A DNA stretch of 64,000 nt from assembly GCA_937927845.1 (NCBI GenBank), contig CALFXE010000089.1:33736-97735 (forward strand), read 5' to 3'. Within the stretch, counting starts at the first letter, position 1. The number at the start of each line of letters is the position of its first letter. Below, piece by piece: positions 16,568-24,909 of the stretch. The notes beneath the pieces were generated by a model that was not told the origin of the DNA, did no database searches, and saw only the letters and a program-made list of their open reading frames with translations. The DNA comes from an uncultured Paludibacter sp. (lineage in GTDB: Bacteria; Bacteroidota; Bacteroidia; Bacteroidales; Paludibacteraceae). The translations under genes and the position numbers were made by a program.

Positions 16568-19500
16568 TTAGTTGATTACAATTTTTTTAGTGATATTATT
16601 TTGTTCTGTTTCTATACTTAATAAATATATTCCTTTAATTCCTGCCCTTACTTCTGTTATGATATTGCTTTTAGCAGGTGCTGATGAAATCAAATTACCT
16701 GATAAGCTGAATAATCTTATAATACCGTCTTTGTCCATTTTGTTATTGACAAATACAGTATTCTGCTCAACATGAATATCTACCATGTTTGTTTCATCAT
16801 CAAATGATTCTGATGTCGTTGCGATAATTTTAAATCTATCTTGTATATCACCTGCTGACGATATAAAACTATATGTCGATTTATCAGAGGTTATATCAAT
16901 AAAGTTTCTTGTAATATTATCGTATAAATATATTTGATTGTATTGCAAATCTGTATTATTATGCCTTACATATAAAGTGTATATTTCTTGATCTATTGCA
17001 GGAATAACTCCTATAGATGTACCATTCATGTTATTTGTTGAATGTATCTGGAATTGTTCGCTTGATTGGGTCGCATAAATATTCAATTTCTTATCGTCTG
17101 ATATAATCTTTCTGCCATCCCATCCATTGTCATAGTCGGGCGTACATTCATCATCTGTAAATATCCAAATTTTATCTATGTTGTCTCCACCCATAATCGT
17201 TAGAGTTGTATAAATATATGGCTTTTCTTCTACCTGATGTTTCTTAACTCTTTGTTGTTGAGTGTTTTTAACTGAACTGCTGTAATTATAAGATACAGTT
17301 TTACCTGTAGGAGGTGGTGAAACTCTATTCGAAACTCCTACCATAAAACCTTGCATCGATGGGATTACCGCTGTTGAAACACTAAATCCTGCTATATTTT
17401 TTGGTATTGCTAAGTACTGACCGTTTGCTACAGGGCTGCTATCATCCCATACTGATACTGTACCGTGATCTCCTGCATTATTTCTCCAATCATTAAAACT
17501 ACCTGTTGTATATAAGTATACTGTTTGATCCATGCCGCTTCCAAAAGTTATATCTTTCACACTGATGGCTGCCGTATATGGATTTGACAGTAAATGCCAG
17601 CCTTTGTAATACGAACCTGTTGTTACAGGTAATTCCCCTGTACTAAGATTATCGTTAACCAAACGTCCTTCAAAAATTAATTTTTTAGGATCAGGCTTGT
17701 TTGCAATTTCATAACCCTTGAATTTTTCTATAATAGAACCATGTACAAGTTGCACCCATTGACTGCCTTCCTTTGCGGTTTGCTTTGATTCATCATATCT
17801 ACGTATTGCCGATTGATAGAAAACGTCATCGTAATTATCTAATGTGAAATTATGTACAGGTGGACCGAAGAATTGCCATATATATTTGTCGTTCGGACAA
17901 TCACAATCACCATCTACATATCCCTTCGACCACATTTCTACAGTTCCGTAAACAGGGTTTGATTCGTTAGGGAATAATAAAGACCCGTTCGTTTTATTAG
18001 AAGCTGCTTGCACTAAAATACGATTGTTACCGCCTGTAGTGATACTTCCGTTTATTATTAATGATTTTTCAACGGGAATAATTAATTTGAAGTTGGTGGC
18101 ATTGATATAACTTCCTATTGTTCTGTCGGTATCTAATATTAAATCATTTACAGCAGGTGAACCACCATTGTTTGCTGTGGTTGCAAATTCAACGTTCTCA
18201 CCGGCTCCAGGTACAAAGCCTGCTGTCCAGTTGGAAGTCTTGCTCCAGTCGGTATCGGTAGTTCCAATCCAGTAATTGGTATTAGGTATCACGTCCATAA
18301 GAACGGTATTACTTGTAGCAGGATTTCCTGTAGTACATGCTAAACTTGATGTTAATACACATTTAACTTCATCGTCATCACTTAATTCCGAACTTGTGAA
18401 TGTAGAACTGTTAGTACCAGCAGGAACACCGTTTACATACCATTGATAAGTTGGCGTACTTCCCGGATTTTCAGGAATTGCTGTAAAAGTAACCGGTGAA
18501 CCTTCCAAGATCGGATTTGCCGAAGGAGTAATGGATACACTTACAGGATAAGTTTCACTTACTTCAATATCCACAGTATCCGATGCCCATAAGATTTGCT
18601 TGAACTCGATATCATCTACTGTAAAGTCATTGCCGCTGGCAGCAGTATTCTGGTTAATCAATTCCAAGTTTAAAATTGCATTGCTGCCTGCGCTTGTGTT
18701 ATATATAAATTGCTTGATCTCACACGTGTTGAGGTTGGCTGTATAAATAGGACCTGCTGCTACACCGTTCACATACAATTGAAGTTGTGAGGGGGCTTCT
18801 GCTACTACACTCTGTACCCAATAAGAAAATTCATAATCGGCATTGGGTGTTACCGCCACACTTTGCGACCATATAACTACCCCGGCTATGTATGAACCGT
18901 TGATTACTATCTGCATGGTTCCTGGAGAAGGAGTGTGGTCGCTACAACTACTGAAATTGTTGTGCACGGAGGATGGATTGGCTACAACCGTATACGTAGC
19001 TTCGGGCCATAATGCATTGCTTGTAGGTGCTACATATTCATACCCACTACCAAACCCGTAATTTCCTTGTTCAAAGTCACCGTTATAAATTAAATTACCT
19101 CCGATTATCACATTACCGGTTACAGAATATTGACCTGATAAATTTGTATTTGCATTTGGTAAAGTTGGATTTTGCAGATTCGAATAAAAATCATTTGGTC
19201 CTTCCCAATATCTGTTTTGAATATCATCACCTGAACTGGTAAGGTTAATAGTCGAACCTTGACAATATTGCCCGCTACCTGTGGTCGAAATCAAAGGAGA
19301 TGCATAAACTTTCCCAACTAATGTAACATTATTTGAAGTACTTCCACTTACAACTGTCATAGTTTGACTGTAAGTATTAACTGCTAACCCTGCTTTAAGT
19401 CGAATGTAAATCAATGTAGGTGCAACGGTATTGCTTGTTCGCGTTAAGGTAATAGCTGAGGATGTAAATCCACTTCCTGAAGTTGTAGATATTTCAAAAT

Positions 19501-22500
19501 TACTTGGAGGAGTAATTACTAAATTTCCTCCTGTTAATCTTGATCCGCTGACAACTATATATCGTTCGGGCGAAGGACCTCCTTGTGCATATTGATAACC
19601 GAAACCACTCAATGCATTATCCGACACCATAATAGTTGCAGAACCGTTTGTAGCTAATACTCTTCCGCTTACGGCTACACTTTTAGTAGTAGCACCGGTT
19701 GATGTTAAAGTAACTGCAACAGGTCCGTATGTGTTTGTGCTTAAACCGGCATTCATCCTAACATATAAGGTAGTTGGATTTACTGTTCCTCCTGACTGCG
19801 TGAAGGTTACGGAAGAAGACCATGATATACCGTTCAATGAAATTTGGAAATTAGTAGGTGCAGTTGCTACTATATTTGCAGTTAAGTTTGTTCCGCTTAC
19901 AGTAAGAGTTTGAGTTCCCGATGGTCCTGCTCCCTGAGTGTAAATAAAACAAGGTACTATAGAGCGAGAATTATATATTACGGATCCCGGTGTTACTGTT
20001 CCTGAACAACTTACTACTTTTGGGGTTGCATATAATGAAGTAGCAGTTACATTCTGATTAAATGTACCTACTCCAATACCGGCTTTTAATCTAACATAAA
20101 TTGTTGTGTTACTTAATGTTCCGCCTGAGGGCACAAGTTTTAGAGTAGAAGAAGTGTAGCCTGAATTGTATGAGGTACTGATTTCATATGCTGCCGGTGC
20201 TGCCAGTCGTACTGTGTCCACTAAGTTTGTGCCGTTCACAACAAACGATTGATAGAGTGATGGTCCCTGACCGAAAATATACGTAAACCCACTAAGCGAA
20301 CTCGGCGATACATTAACAACCGGTGCTGTTACAACTTGTCCGTTCTGTATCACTTCCTTAGTTGTTGCTCCTGCTGAAGTGGCGCGTATAGTATCTTTAT
20401 ATGTTCCAATAGCCAATCCTGCTTTTAATCTCACATATACTTCGGTAGGAGCAAGGGTGTTGTTAACTACATTAAGTATAACAGGATTTGTTGGTGTAAA
20501 GCCATTACCACCTATAGTTGAAATTTCGTAATGCGTAGTAGGTTGTAATGTAACGTTAGTTGATAGATATACTCCGCTTACAGTAAATGACTGTATGTTA
20601 GATGGTCCGTATGCTACCGGATAACCATATCCTGATACAGAAGATACAGATGTGTAGATAATTGCATTTGTCTGTGCTAATGTGAAAAATCTGGTTGTAC
20701 CTATTGCATTTGATACACTTACACCTTTTTGCTCTGTTGTTCCAAATAATGATGTGTATGTACCTGATTGAGTAGTACTTCCTGCTATTGAGTTTAATGG
20801 TGTAATATTAGCCGATCTCGAAACTGAAATTTTACTATTTGTAAAGTTCCCTGTAGTAGCTAATTGCCAATATTCTGATGTACTTTTTGATAATAATGTT
20901 CCGTCGACACTACCACCCGGATTGGCAGCAAATGCCTCTGCTCTTGCAGTTATCGTGCCCGATCCTGTTGTTGGGTCATTTAATGTGAATGGATAATAAT
21001 TTGAGCCTTTACCTACAGGGAATAGATAAGTTGATGATGCAGATAAGTTTGCAGGTAAATACCTTTGTAAGGGTCCGATTATATAAGATGTACTCGAACC
21101 TCCTGTTACAGCTGATGCTGAAGTATTTGTAACGCTCAACAAATTAGTAACTGTTGTGGTGATTGTGCCGTTTTGTAACGAAAGCTGATTGGATACGGAA
21201 GCTGCTTTTGATAGGGTTACGCTACCTGCACCTTTATTTACAGTTATATTATAAAAACCGAGTGTTGAAGAGCCAGAAATAGTTTGGTTGTTATTGCCTG
21301 AGAATACAACAGTTCCGGTACCGGGTGTAAATGTATTGTTAATCGTAAAATTACCTTGTGAGGTGATTTGATAGTTAGCGGTAGTCAGTGGTCCGCCTAT
21401 GGTCAAGTCTCCTCGCACTTCGATATTACTTGTCAAGGTCTTTGTTCCGCTTGTACCTGATATTATTAAATTTGAATAAGATATATCACCGTATATGTTC
21501 TGATTGCCATTTAGACTGTAATCTACGGTACTTCCGTTTTGTAAGTCTACTCCTGCGAAGTTAGTAAAATTCGTAGCTCCTCCTAAATAAGCATAGCCTG
21601 TAGATGAAACAGTTAAAGTACCTTTGCCTGCACCATCTAAAGTATATATACCTGTACTTAAAATTCCATGTGCTGTAAGCTTATTCACTGATGCATTTGC
21701 TGTTAAAGTTACAGTATGTCCGCTTTGTATTACTGCTGAATGATCACCGGCAGTAGGCGAGAGGGTGGTGTTATACCAGCTTGTGCTATCTAAGGAAGCT
21801 TGCCAGGTAGTTGTGCCATTCCAGTTGCCTGATTGCCTACTGCGAAAATAGCGTACGGCCTTTATGCTTGCGGCTGTCATAGAAATATACGAGCTACCTG
21901 ACATGGTAACGGTGGGGTTGTCGGTACCATCGGCTGTGGGTATGGTTCTGTTTCCTACAGCATTGCGTACAGGATTATTTCCCAAATTAGGATCTGCGAT
22001 CCAATTTGTACCAAAATTGCTGATGGTTCGTGCATTGCTCGAACCACGATCGGAACATAGCACCTTAACAGGCTGATCGCCGTTGTGTATAGTTAACGTT
22101 GTTCCGAATGTAAAGCTTGTTACTGTACTGCTATTATTGTAGTTTTGTGAGTTAGTAATAAAATCGGTTTGATTCACATTCTCGAACACTGCTGCAAACA
22201 CGGCATTTCTTCTTGTGGTACCTCCACTAATAGACACAGATAAGGTGTTGCTTGAAGCTAAATCGAGTTCCGATTCCTGAAGATAGTACAATGCTGTATG
22301 TGCACGTCTTGAAGTGCTTAAATCATCGTTGATGGAAGTTAAAGTACGACCTCCATAGGTGATACTTACCGTTCTGGAGCCGTTGGCGGTGCGGGCTGTA
22401 GCAATAGCAACCACCAAAAGCCTATTCTTATTACTTCCGGCAGGAACGTTATAAGTCATGTTTCCTGGATTGTCCGTATTGTTGTACAAAGTTGTCCAGT

Positions 22501-22612
22501 TGCTTAATATAGTTACTTGTGCAGACACTATAGCTGGTACAAAAAACAAAGCCATCAATGTAAAAAGCATTGTTAACTTACCGACTTTTATATGTTGAAA
22601 ACAGTCTTTCAT
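16568..22612 (-). CDS. Giant T9SS-cargo-like adhesin with Ig-like repeats
   Basis: The protein is 2014 residues from the ATG at 22612, which gives a signal peptide ending AIVSAQ. A TTG 12 codons upstream was rejected. Order of parts: an N-terminal beta domain (LLVVAIATARTANGSRTVSI); a beta-strand region rich in Thr/Ser/Asn; four Ig-like repeats of about 105 residues, each with a GPS-x-x-x-x-F/Y/L-V-V/N-SG core and an IYVRLKAGL block (bases about 19300-20665). Next come an Ig-like unit (STTGSGQYCQGSTINL), a carbohydrate-binding-like jelly roll (NLIYNGDFEQGNYGFGSGY) and a PKD/Ig unit (TPTYQWYVNGVPAGT). Last is the roughly 560-residue C-terminal module shared with the next adhesin, ending in a T9SS type A-like sorting domain (GIIRLFSLSGNLI, KKIVIN). 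It has its own strong promoter. Export through T9SS and attachment to the cell surface are inferred. Confidence 0.85.
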   Translation of the reverse strand: MKDCFQHIKVGKLTMLFTLMALFFVPAIVSAQVTILSNWTTLYNNTDNPGNMTYNVPAGSNKNRLLVVAIATARTANGSRTVSITYGGRTLTSINDDLSTSRRAHTALYYLQESELDLASSNTLSVSISGGTTRRNAVFAAVFENVNQTDFITNSQNYNNSSTVTSFTFGTTLTIHNGDQPVKVLCSDRGSSNARTISNFGTNWIADPNLGNNPVRNAVGNRTIPTADGTDNPTVTMSGSSYISMTAASIKAVRYFRSRQSGNWNGTTTWQASLDSTSWYNTTLSPTAGDHSAVIQSGHTVTLTANASVNKLTAHGILSTGIYTLDGAGKGTLTVSSTGYAYLGGATNFTNFAGVDLQNGSTVDYSLNGNQNIYGDISYSNLIISGTSGTKTLTSNIEVRGDLTIGGPLTTANYQITSQGNFTINNTFTPGTGTVVFSGNNNQTISGSSTLGFYNITVNKGAGSVTLSKAASVSNQLSLQNGTITTTVTNLLSVTNTSASAVTGGSSTSYIIGPLQRYLPANLSASSTYLFPVGKGSNYYPFTLNDPTTGSGTITARAEAFAANPGGSVDGTLLSKSTSEYWQLATTGNFTNSKISVSRSANITPLNSIAGSTTQSGTYTSLFGTTEQKGVSVSNAIGTTRFFTLAQTNAIIYTSVSSVSGYGYPVAYGPSNIQSFTVSGVYLSTNVTLQPTTHYEISTIGGNGFTPTNPVILNVVNNTLAPTEVYVRLKAGLAIGTYKDTIRATSAGATTKEVIQNGQVVTAPVVNVSPSSLSGFTYIFGQGPSLYQSFVVNGTNLVDTVRLAAPAAYEISTSYNSGYTSSTLKLVPSGGTLSNTTIYVRLKAGIGVGTFNQNVTATSLYATPKVVSCSGTVTPGSVIYNSRSIVPCFIYTQGAGPSGTQTLTVSGTNLTANIVATAPTNFQISLNGISWSSSVTFTQSGGTVNPTTLYVRMNAGLSTNTYGPVAVTLTSTGATTKSVAVSGRVLATNGSATIMVSDNALSGFGYQYAQGGPSPERYIVVSGSRLTGGNLVITPPSNFEISTTSGSGFTSSAITLTRTSNTVAPTLIYIRLKAGLAVNTYSQTMTVVSGSTSNNVTLVGKVYASPLISTTGSGQYCQGSTINLTSSGDDIQNRYWEGPNDFYSNLQNPTLPNANTNLSGQYSVTGNVIIGGNLIYNGDFEQGNYGFGSGYEYVAPTSNALWPEATYTVVANPSSVHNNFSSCSDHTPSPGTMQIVINGSYIAGVVIWSQSVAVTPNADYEFSYWVQSVVAEAPSQLQLYVNGVAAGPIYTANLNTCEIKQFIYNTSAGSNAILNLELINQNTAASGNDFTVDDIEFKQILWASDTVDIEVSETYPVSVSITPSANPILEGSPVTFTAIPENPGSTPTYQWYVNGVPAGTNSSTFTSSELSDDDEVKCVLTSSLACTTGNPATSNTVLMDVIPNTNYWIGTTDTDWSKTSNWTAGFVPGAGENVEFATTANNGGSPAVNDLILDTDRTIGSYINATNFKLIIPVEKSLIINGSITTGGNNRILVQAASNKTNGSLLFPNESNPVYGTVEMWSKGYVDGDCDCPNDKYIWQFFGPPVHNFTLDNYDDVFYQSAIRRYDESKQTAKEGSQWVQLVHGSIIEKFKGYEIANKPDPKKLIFEGRLVNDNLSTGELPVTTGSYYKGWHLLSNPYTAAISVKDITFGSGMDQTVYLYTTGSFNDWRNNAGDHGTVSVWDDSSPVANGQYLAIPKNIAGFSVSTAVIPSMQGFMVGVSNRVSPPPTGKTVSYNYSSSVKNTQQQRVKKHQVEEKPYIYTTLTIMGGDNIDKIWIFTDDECTPDYDNGWDGRKIISDDKKLNIYATQSSEQFQIHSTNNMNGTSIGVIPAIDQEIYTLYVRHNNTDLQYNQIYLYDNITRNFIDITSDKSTYSFISSAGDIQDRFKIIATTSESFDDETNMVDIHVEQNTVFVNNKMDKDGIIRLFSLSGNLISSAPAKSNIITEVRAGIKGIYLLSIETEQNNITKKIVIN

Positions 22613-22749
22613 AAGTCTATTCCGCTCTTGATTATATTCACACTCCAACAGTACAATATGTATATCAACTTCATTTATTGTTTAGTTAGACGATATTATA
22701 TAACTATAACTTTTTGAAATAATTACAATAATCTTTCTAAAATACTCAG

Positions 22750-22779
22750 CAAAGATAAGCTATTAACTTTATTTCACAA
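22750..22779 (-). promoter_or_regulatory. Promoter of the giant adhesin gene (-33 and -7)
   Basis: On the minus strand TTG (22777-22779), a gap of exactly 19 nt, then TATCTTTG (22750-22757) match the Bacteroidota -33/-7 consensus. It implies a leader of about 130 nt before the ATG at 22612. I saw no clear hairpin or riboswitch in that leader. Confidence 0.75.
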
Positions 22780-22838
22780 TATTTAAAATCAAAATAATAA
22801 CATTTTTTTGGAAAATTGTTTGATTTGTGCAATAAAAA

Positions 22839-23633
22839 TCAAATAATGTCTAACTTGTTACCTGTAAACAGTAATATTAAAATTAAACAACCTATAATTA
22901 TTCTATAAACTCCAAACGCTTTAAATCCATATTTTGTAAGAATACCAATGAATAATTTTATAGCTGCCATAGCTACAATAAAGGCTACAATATTGCCGAT
23001 TAAAAGTGTAGTCAGATTGTCAGTTAATATACTTATTGATGCGGGATCTTTAAAGGTTTTCAGCAGAGTGTATCCTGATGCTGCTGCCATAGTCGGCACT
23101 GCCAAAAAGAACGAAAACTCAGCAGAATTCTTTCTGTTTAATCCTGTAGTCATACCACCTACTATAGTTGCCATAGAACGCGACACTCCCGGTATCATCG
23201 CTATACACTGATAAAAACCAATCTTTAATGCCCGCTTCCAATCCATTTCCTGTTCGGTATCAGTGTTTTTAAACCATTTGTCGACAAACAGCATCAAAAC
23301 ACCGCCTAACACGAGCATTGTGGCAACAACCCATATGTTTTCAAGTAATGAATCTATAAAATCACCTGCTAAAAATCCTATTACTGCTGCCGGAATAAAG
23401 GCTATAAGAAGCTTTAAGTAAAAATCCCACGACTGAAAAAATCTTTTCCAGTACAACACTATAACTGATAAAATAGCACCGAATTGAATATTTACCGTAA
23501 ATATCTTTACAAAATCGGTAATTTCCATTCCTAAAAGGTTCTGGGTTATAATCATATGTCCGGTTGAAGATACCGGTAAAAATTCTGTTAAGCCCTCTAC
23601 TATAGCTATAACGATAGTTTCAAATAAACTCAT
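22839..23633 (-). CDS. uppP: Undecaprenyl-diphosphatase UppP
   Basis: The 264-residue polytopic membrane protein removes a phosphate from undecaprenyl diphosphate to recycle the lipid carrier for peptidoglycan and surface glycans. The two active-site motifs are present: EGLTEFLPVSSTGHM (residues 13-27) and PGVSRSMATI, with about eight membrane segments. Its start overlaps the stop of the DUF3098 gene by 4 nt. Lipid carrier recycling is directly relevant to the polysaccharide locus at the other end of the window. Bacitracin resistance on overexpression is known for the family. Confidence 0.95.
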   Translation of the reverse strand: MSLFETIVIAIVEGLTEFLPVSSTGHMIITQNLLGMEITDFVKIFTVNIQFGAILSVIVLYWKRFFQSWDFYLKLLIAFIPAAVIGFLAGDFIDSLLENIWVVATMLVLGGVLMLFVDKWFKNTDTEQEMDWKRALKIGFYQCIAMIPGVSRSMATIVGGMTTGLNRKNSAEFSFFLAVPTMAAASGYTLLKTFKDPASISILTDNLTTLLIGNIVAFIVAMAAIKLFIGILTKYGFKAFGVYRIIIGCLILILLFTGNKLDII

Positions 23634-23854
23634 TTCTTCTTAGGCTTATATAAAATTGCAAAAATTATAAACACAAATCCGAATAATGATATCATCGGAC
23701 CTATGGTTATTCGTCTTGTACTGAAAATATCAGGATTAAACTCTACTTCTGTTGTAGAACCCGTCATCAATAAAAACCCTACTACTATAATGATAAATCC
23801 TATTGCTATCAATAGTAGATTAAGCTTGCTTAGAATAAATTTTTTATCTTCCAT
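23630..23854 (-). CDS. DUF3098 family membrane protein
   Basis: The 74-residue protein has two membrane helices (LLLIAIGFIIIVVGFLLM and ISLFGFVFIIFAILY) joined by a short loop (FNPDIFSTRRITIGP) and a basic C-terminus KPKKK. This is the DUF3098 pattern, a small Bacteroidota family of unknown function found between ftsX and uppP. The 4-nt overlap with uppP points to coupled translation. A link to cell division or lipid carrier metabolism is suggested only by position. Confidence 0.85.
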   Translation of the reverse strand: MEDKKFILSKLNLLLIAIGFIIIVVGFLLMTGSTTEVEFNPDIFSTRRITIGPMISLFGFVFIIFAILYKPKKK

Positions 23855-23869
23855 AATAATATATTAAAT

Positions 23870-24020
23870 AATTGACAATTGACAGTTGACAGTTGACAAT
23901 TGACAATTGGTGATTAGTGATTGGTAATTCTCAACTCTTAATTCTTAATTCTTAATTTTTAATTCTTAATTTTTAATTTTTAATTCTCCATTGTCAATTG
24001 TCCATTGTCCATTGTCAATT
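23870..24020. repeat. Heptanucleotide array, 21 words in perfect register
   Basis: The gap between ftsX and DUF3098 reads as 21 consecutive 7-mers plus AATT with no register slip over 151 bp. The words drift: AATTGAC, AGTTGAC, AATTGGT, GATTAGT, GATTGGT, AATTCTC, AACTCTT, AATTCTT, AATTTTT, then AATTCTC, CATTGTC, AATTGTC. The first group (TTGACAA) is the reverse complement of the last group (TTGTCAA), so the ends can pair around an AT-rich centre. The array touches the ftsX stop codon at 24019-24021 and stops 15 nt before the DUF3098 start at 23854. Confidence 0.95.
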
Positions 24021-24897
24021 AAACAAAGTACATCTCATTCGTCTGCATTCTCAGGTATTTGCCAACTGCCGTATACGATGAAATTGCTGATAGACTTATG
24101 CCTGCAAATATCACAATCAGAGCTACTTCCAACATTGTTGTTGTCTGTAAAGCGAACATATTGATACCTAAGCTTCTTTGTACGTATATAATCACTCCTG
24201 ATAACAACCCTAAAGAAATTAACGATGCTATAAAGCCATTTATTATCCCTTGTGTGATATATGGTTTACGAATAAACCATCCTGTAGCACCCACTAATTT
24301 CATTGTGTTTATCAAAAATCTGTTGGAATATATCGAAACACGAATGGTATTGTTCATTAATGTGACAGAAATCAATAATAATATAGTTGCCACAAGTAAC
24401 AGGATAAAACTTATCTTTGTGATGTTATCGTTTACTAAATTTACCAAGTCTTTTTGATAATTTAATCTTTGTATGCCATCAAGGGTTTTAATGCGCGATT
24501 CTAATTTTTCAACACTGTCATTATTAGCGTATTCTGCATGTAACTTCACTTCGAAAGATGCCATCAGTGGGTTGTAGCCCAAGTATTTCTGAGGATCTTC
24601 GCCCATACTTTGAATATGTTCTTTAAGTGCATCTTCTTTGGATATGTATGTTGTGGATTTTACATAACGCGATTTGTTTAAATAATCTTCTATGCGTTTG
24701 GTGTTTTGCTCTGATATGCTTTCATTTAAAATAATAGACAGACTGATGTTCTCTCTAATCTCTCTACTTAAATCTCTGGCACTGAATATCAACAATGATA
24801 CTAAACCTAACAGGAATAGCACCATCGACATACTTATCGTAGAGGTAACACTGATTTTATTTATCCTATATCTTCCTTTTTTACTTTCGTCGTTCAT
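24019..24897 (-). CDS. ftsX: Cell division protein FtsX
   Basis: The 292-residue protein has the FtsX layout. There is a short cytoplasmic N-terminus, one membrane helix (residues about 20-42), and an extracytoplasmic domain with the family segment KSRYVKSTTYISKEDALKEH and a GYNPLMASFEVKL block. Three C-terminal helices follow. With the ATPase FtsE it forms an ABC-like complex that activates peptidoglycan hydrolysis at the septum. FtsE is not in the window. The gene heads the series ftsX-DUF3098-uppP; a repeat array separates it from DUF3098. Confidence 0.93.
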   Translation of the reverse strand: MNDESKKGRYRINKISVTSTISMSMVLFLLGLVSLLIFSARDLSREIRENISLSIILNESISEQNTKRIEDYLNKSRYVKSTTYISKEDALKEHIQSMGEDPQKYLGYNPLMASFEVKLHAEYANNDSVEKLESRIKTLDGIQRLNYQKDLVNLVNDNITKISFILLLVATILLLISVTLMNNTIRVSIYSNRFLINTMKLVGATGWFIRKPYITQGIINGFIASLISLGLLSGVIIYVQRSLGINMFALQTTTMLEVALIVIFAGISLSAISSYTAVGKYLRMQTNEMYFV

Positions 24898-24909
24898 AAA
24901 TCTTCTGAA

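Noticed and set aside
22613..22749. Possible riboswitch in the long leader of the giant adhesin
   Set aside because: The region is AT-rich and I could not find a conserved aptamer core or a strong terminator/antiterminator pair.
23870..24020. CRISPR or ordinary minisatellite
   Set aside because: There are no unique spacers and no fixed repeat unit; period is 7 nt and the words drift.
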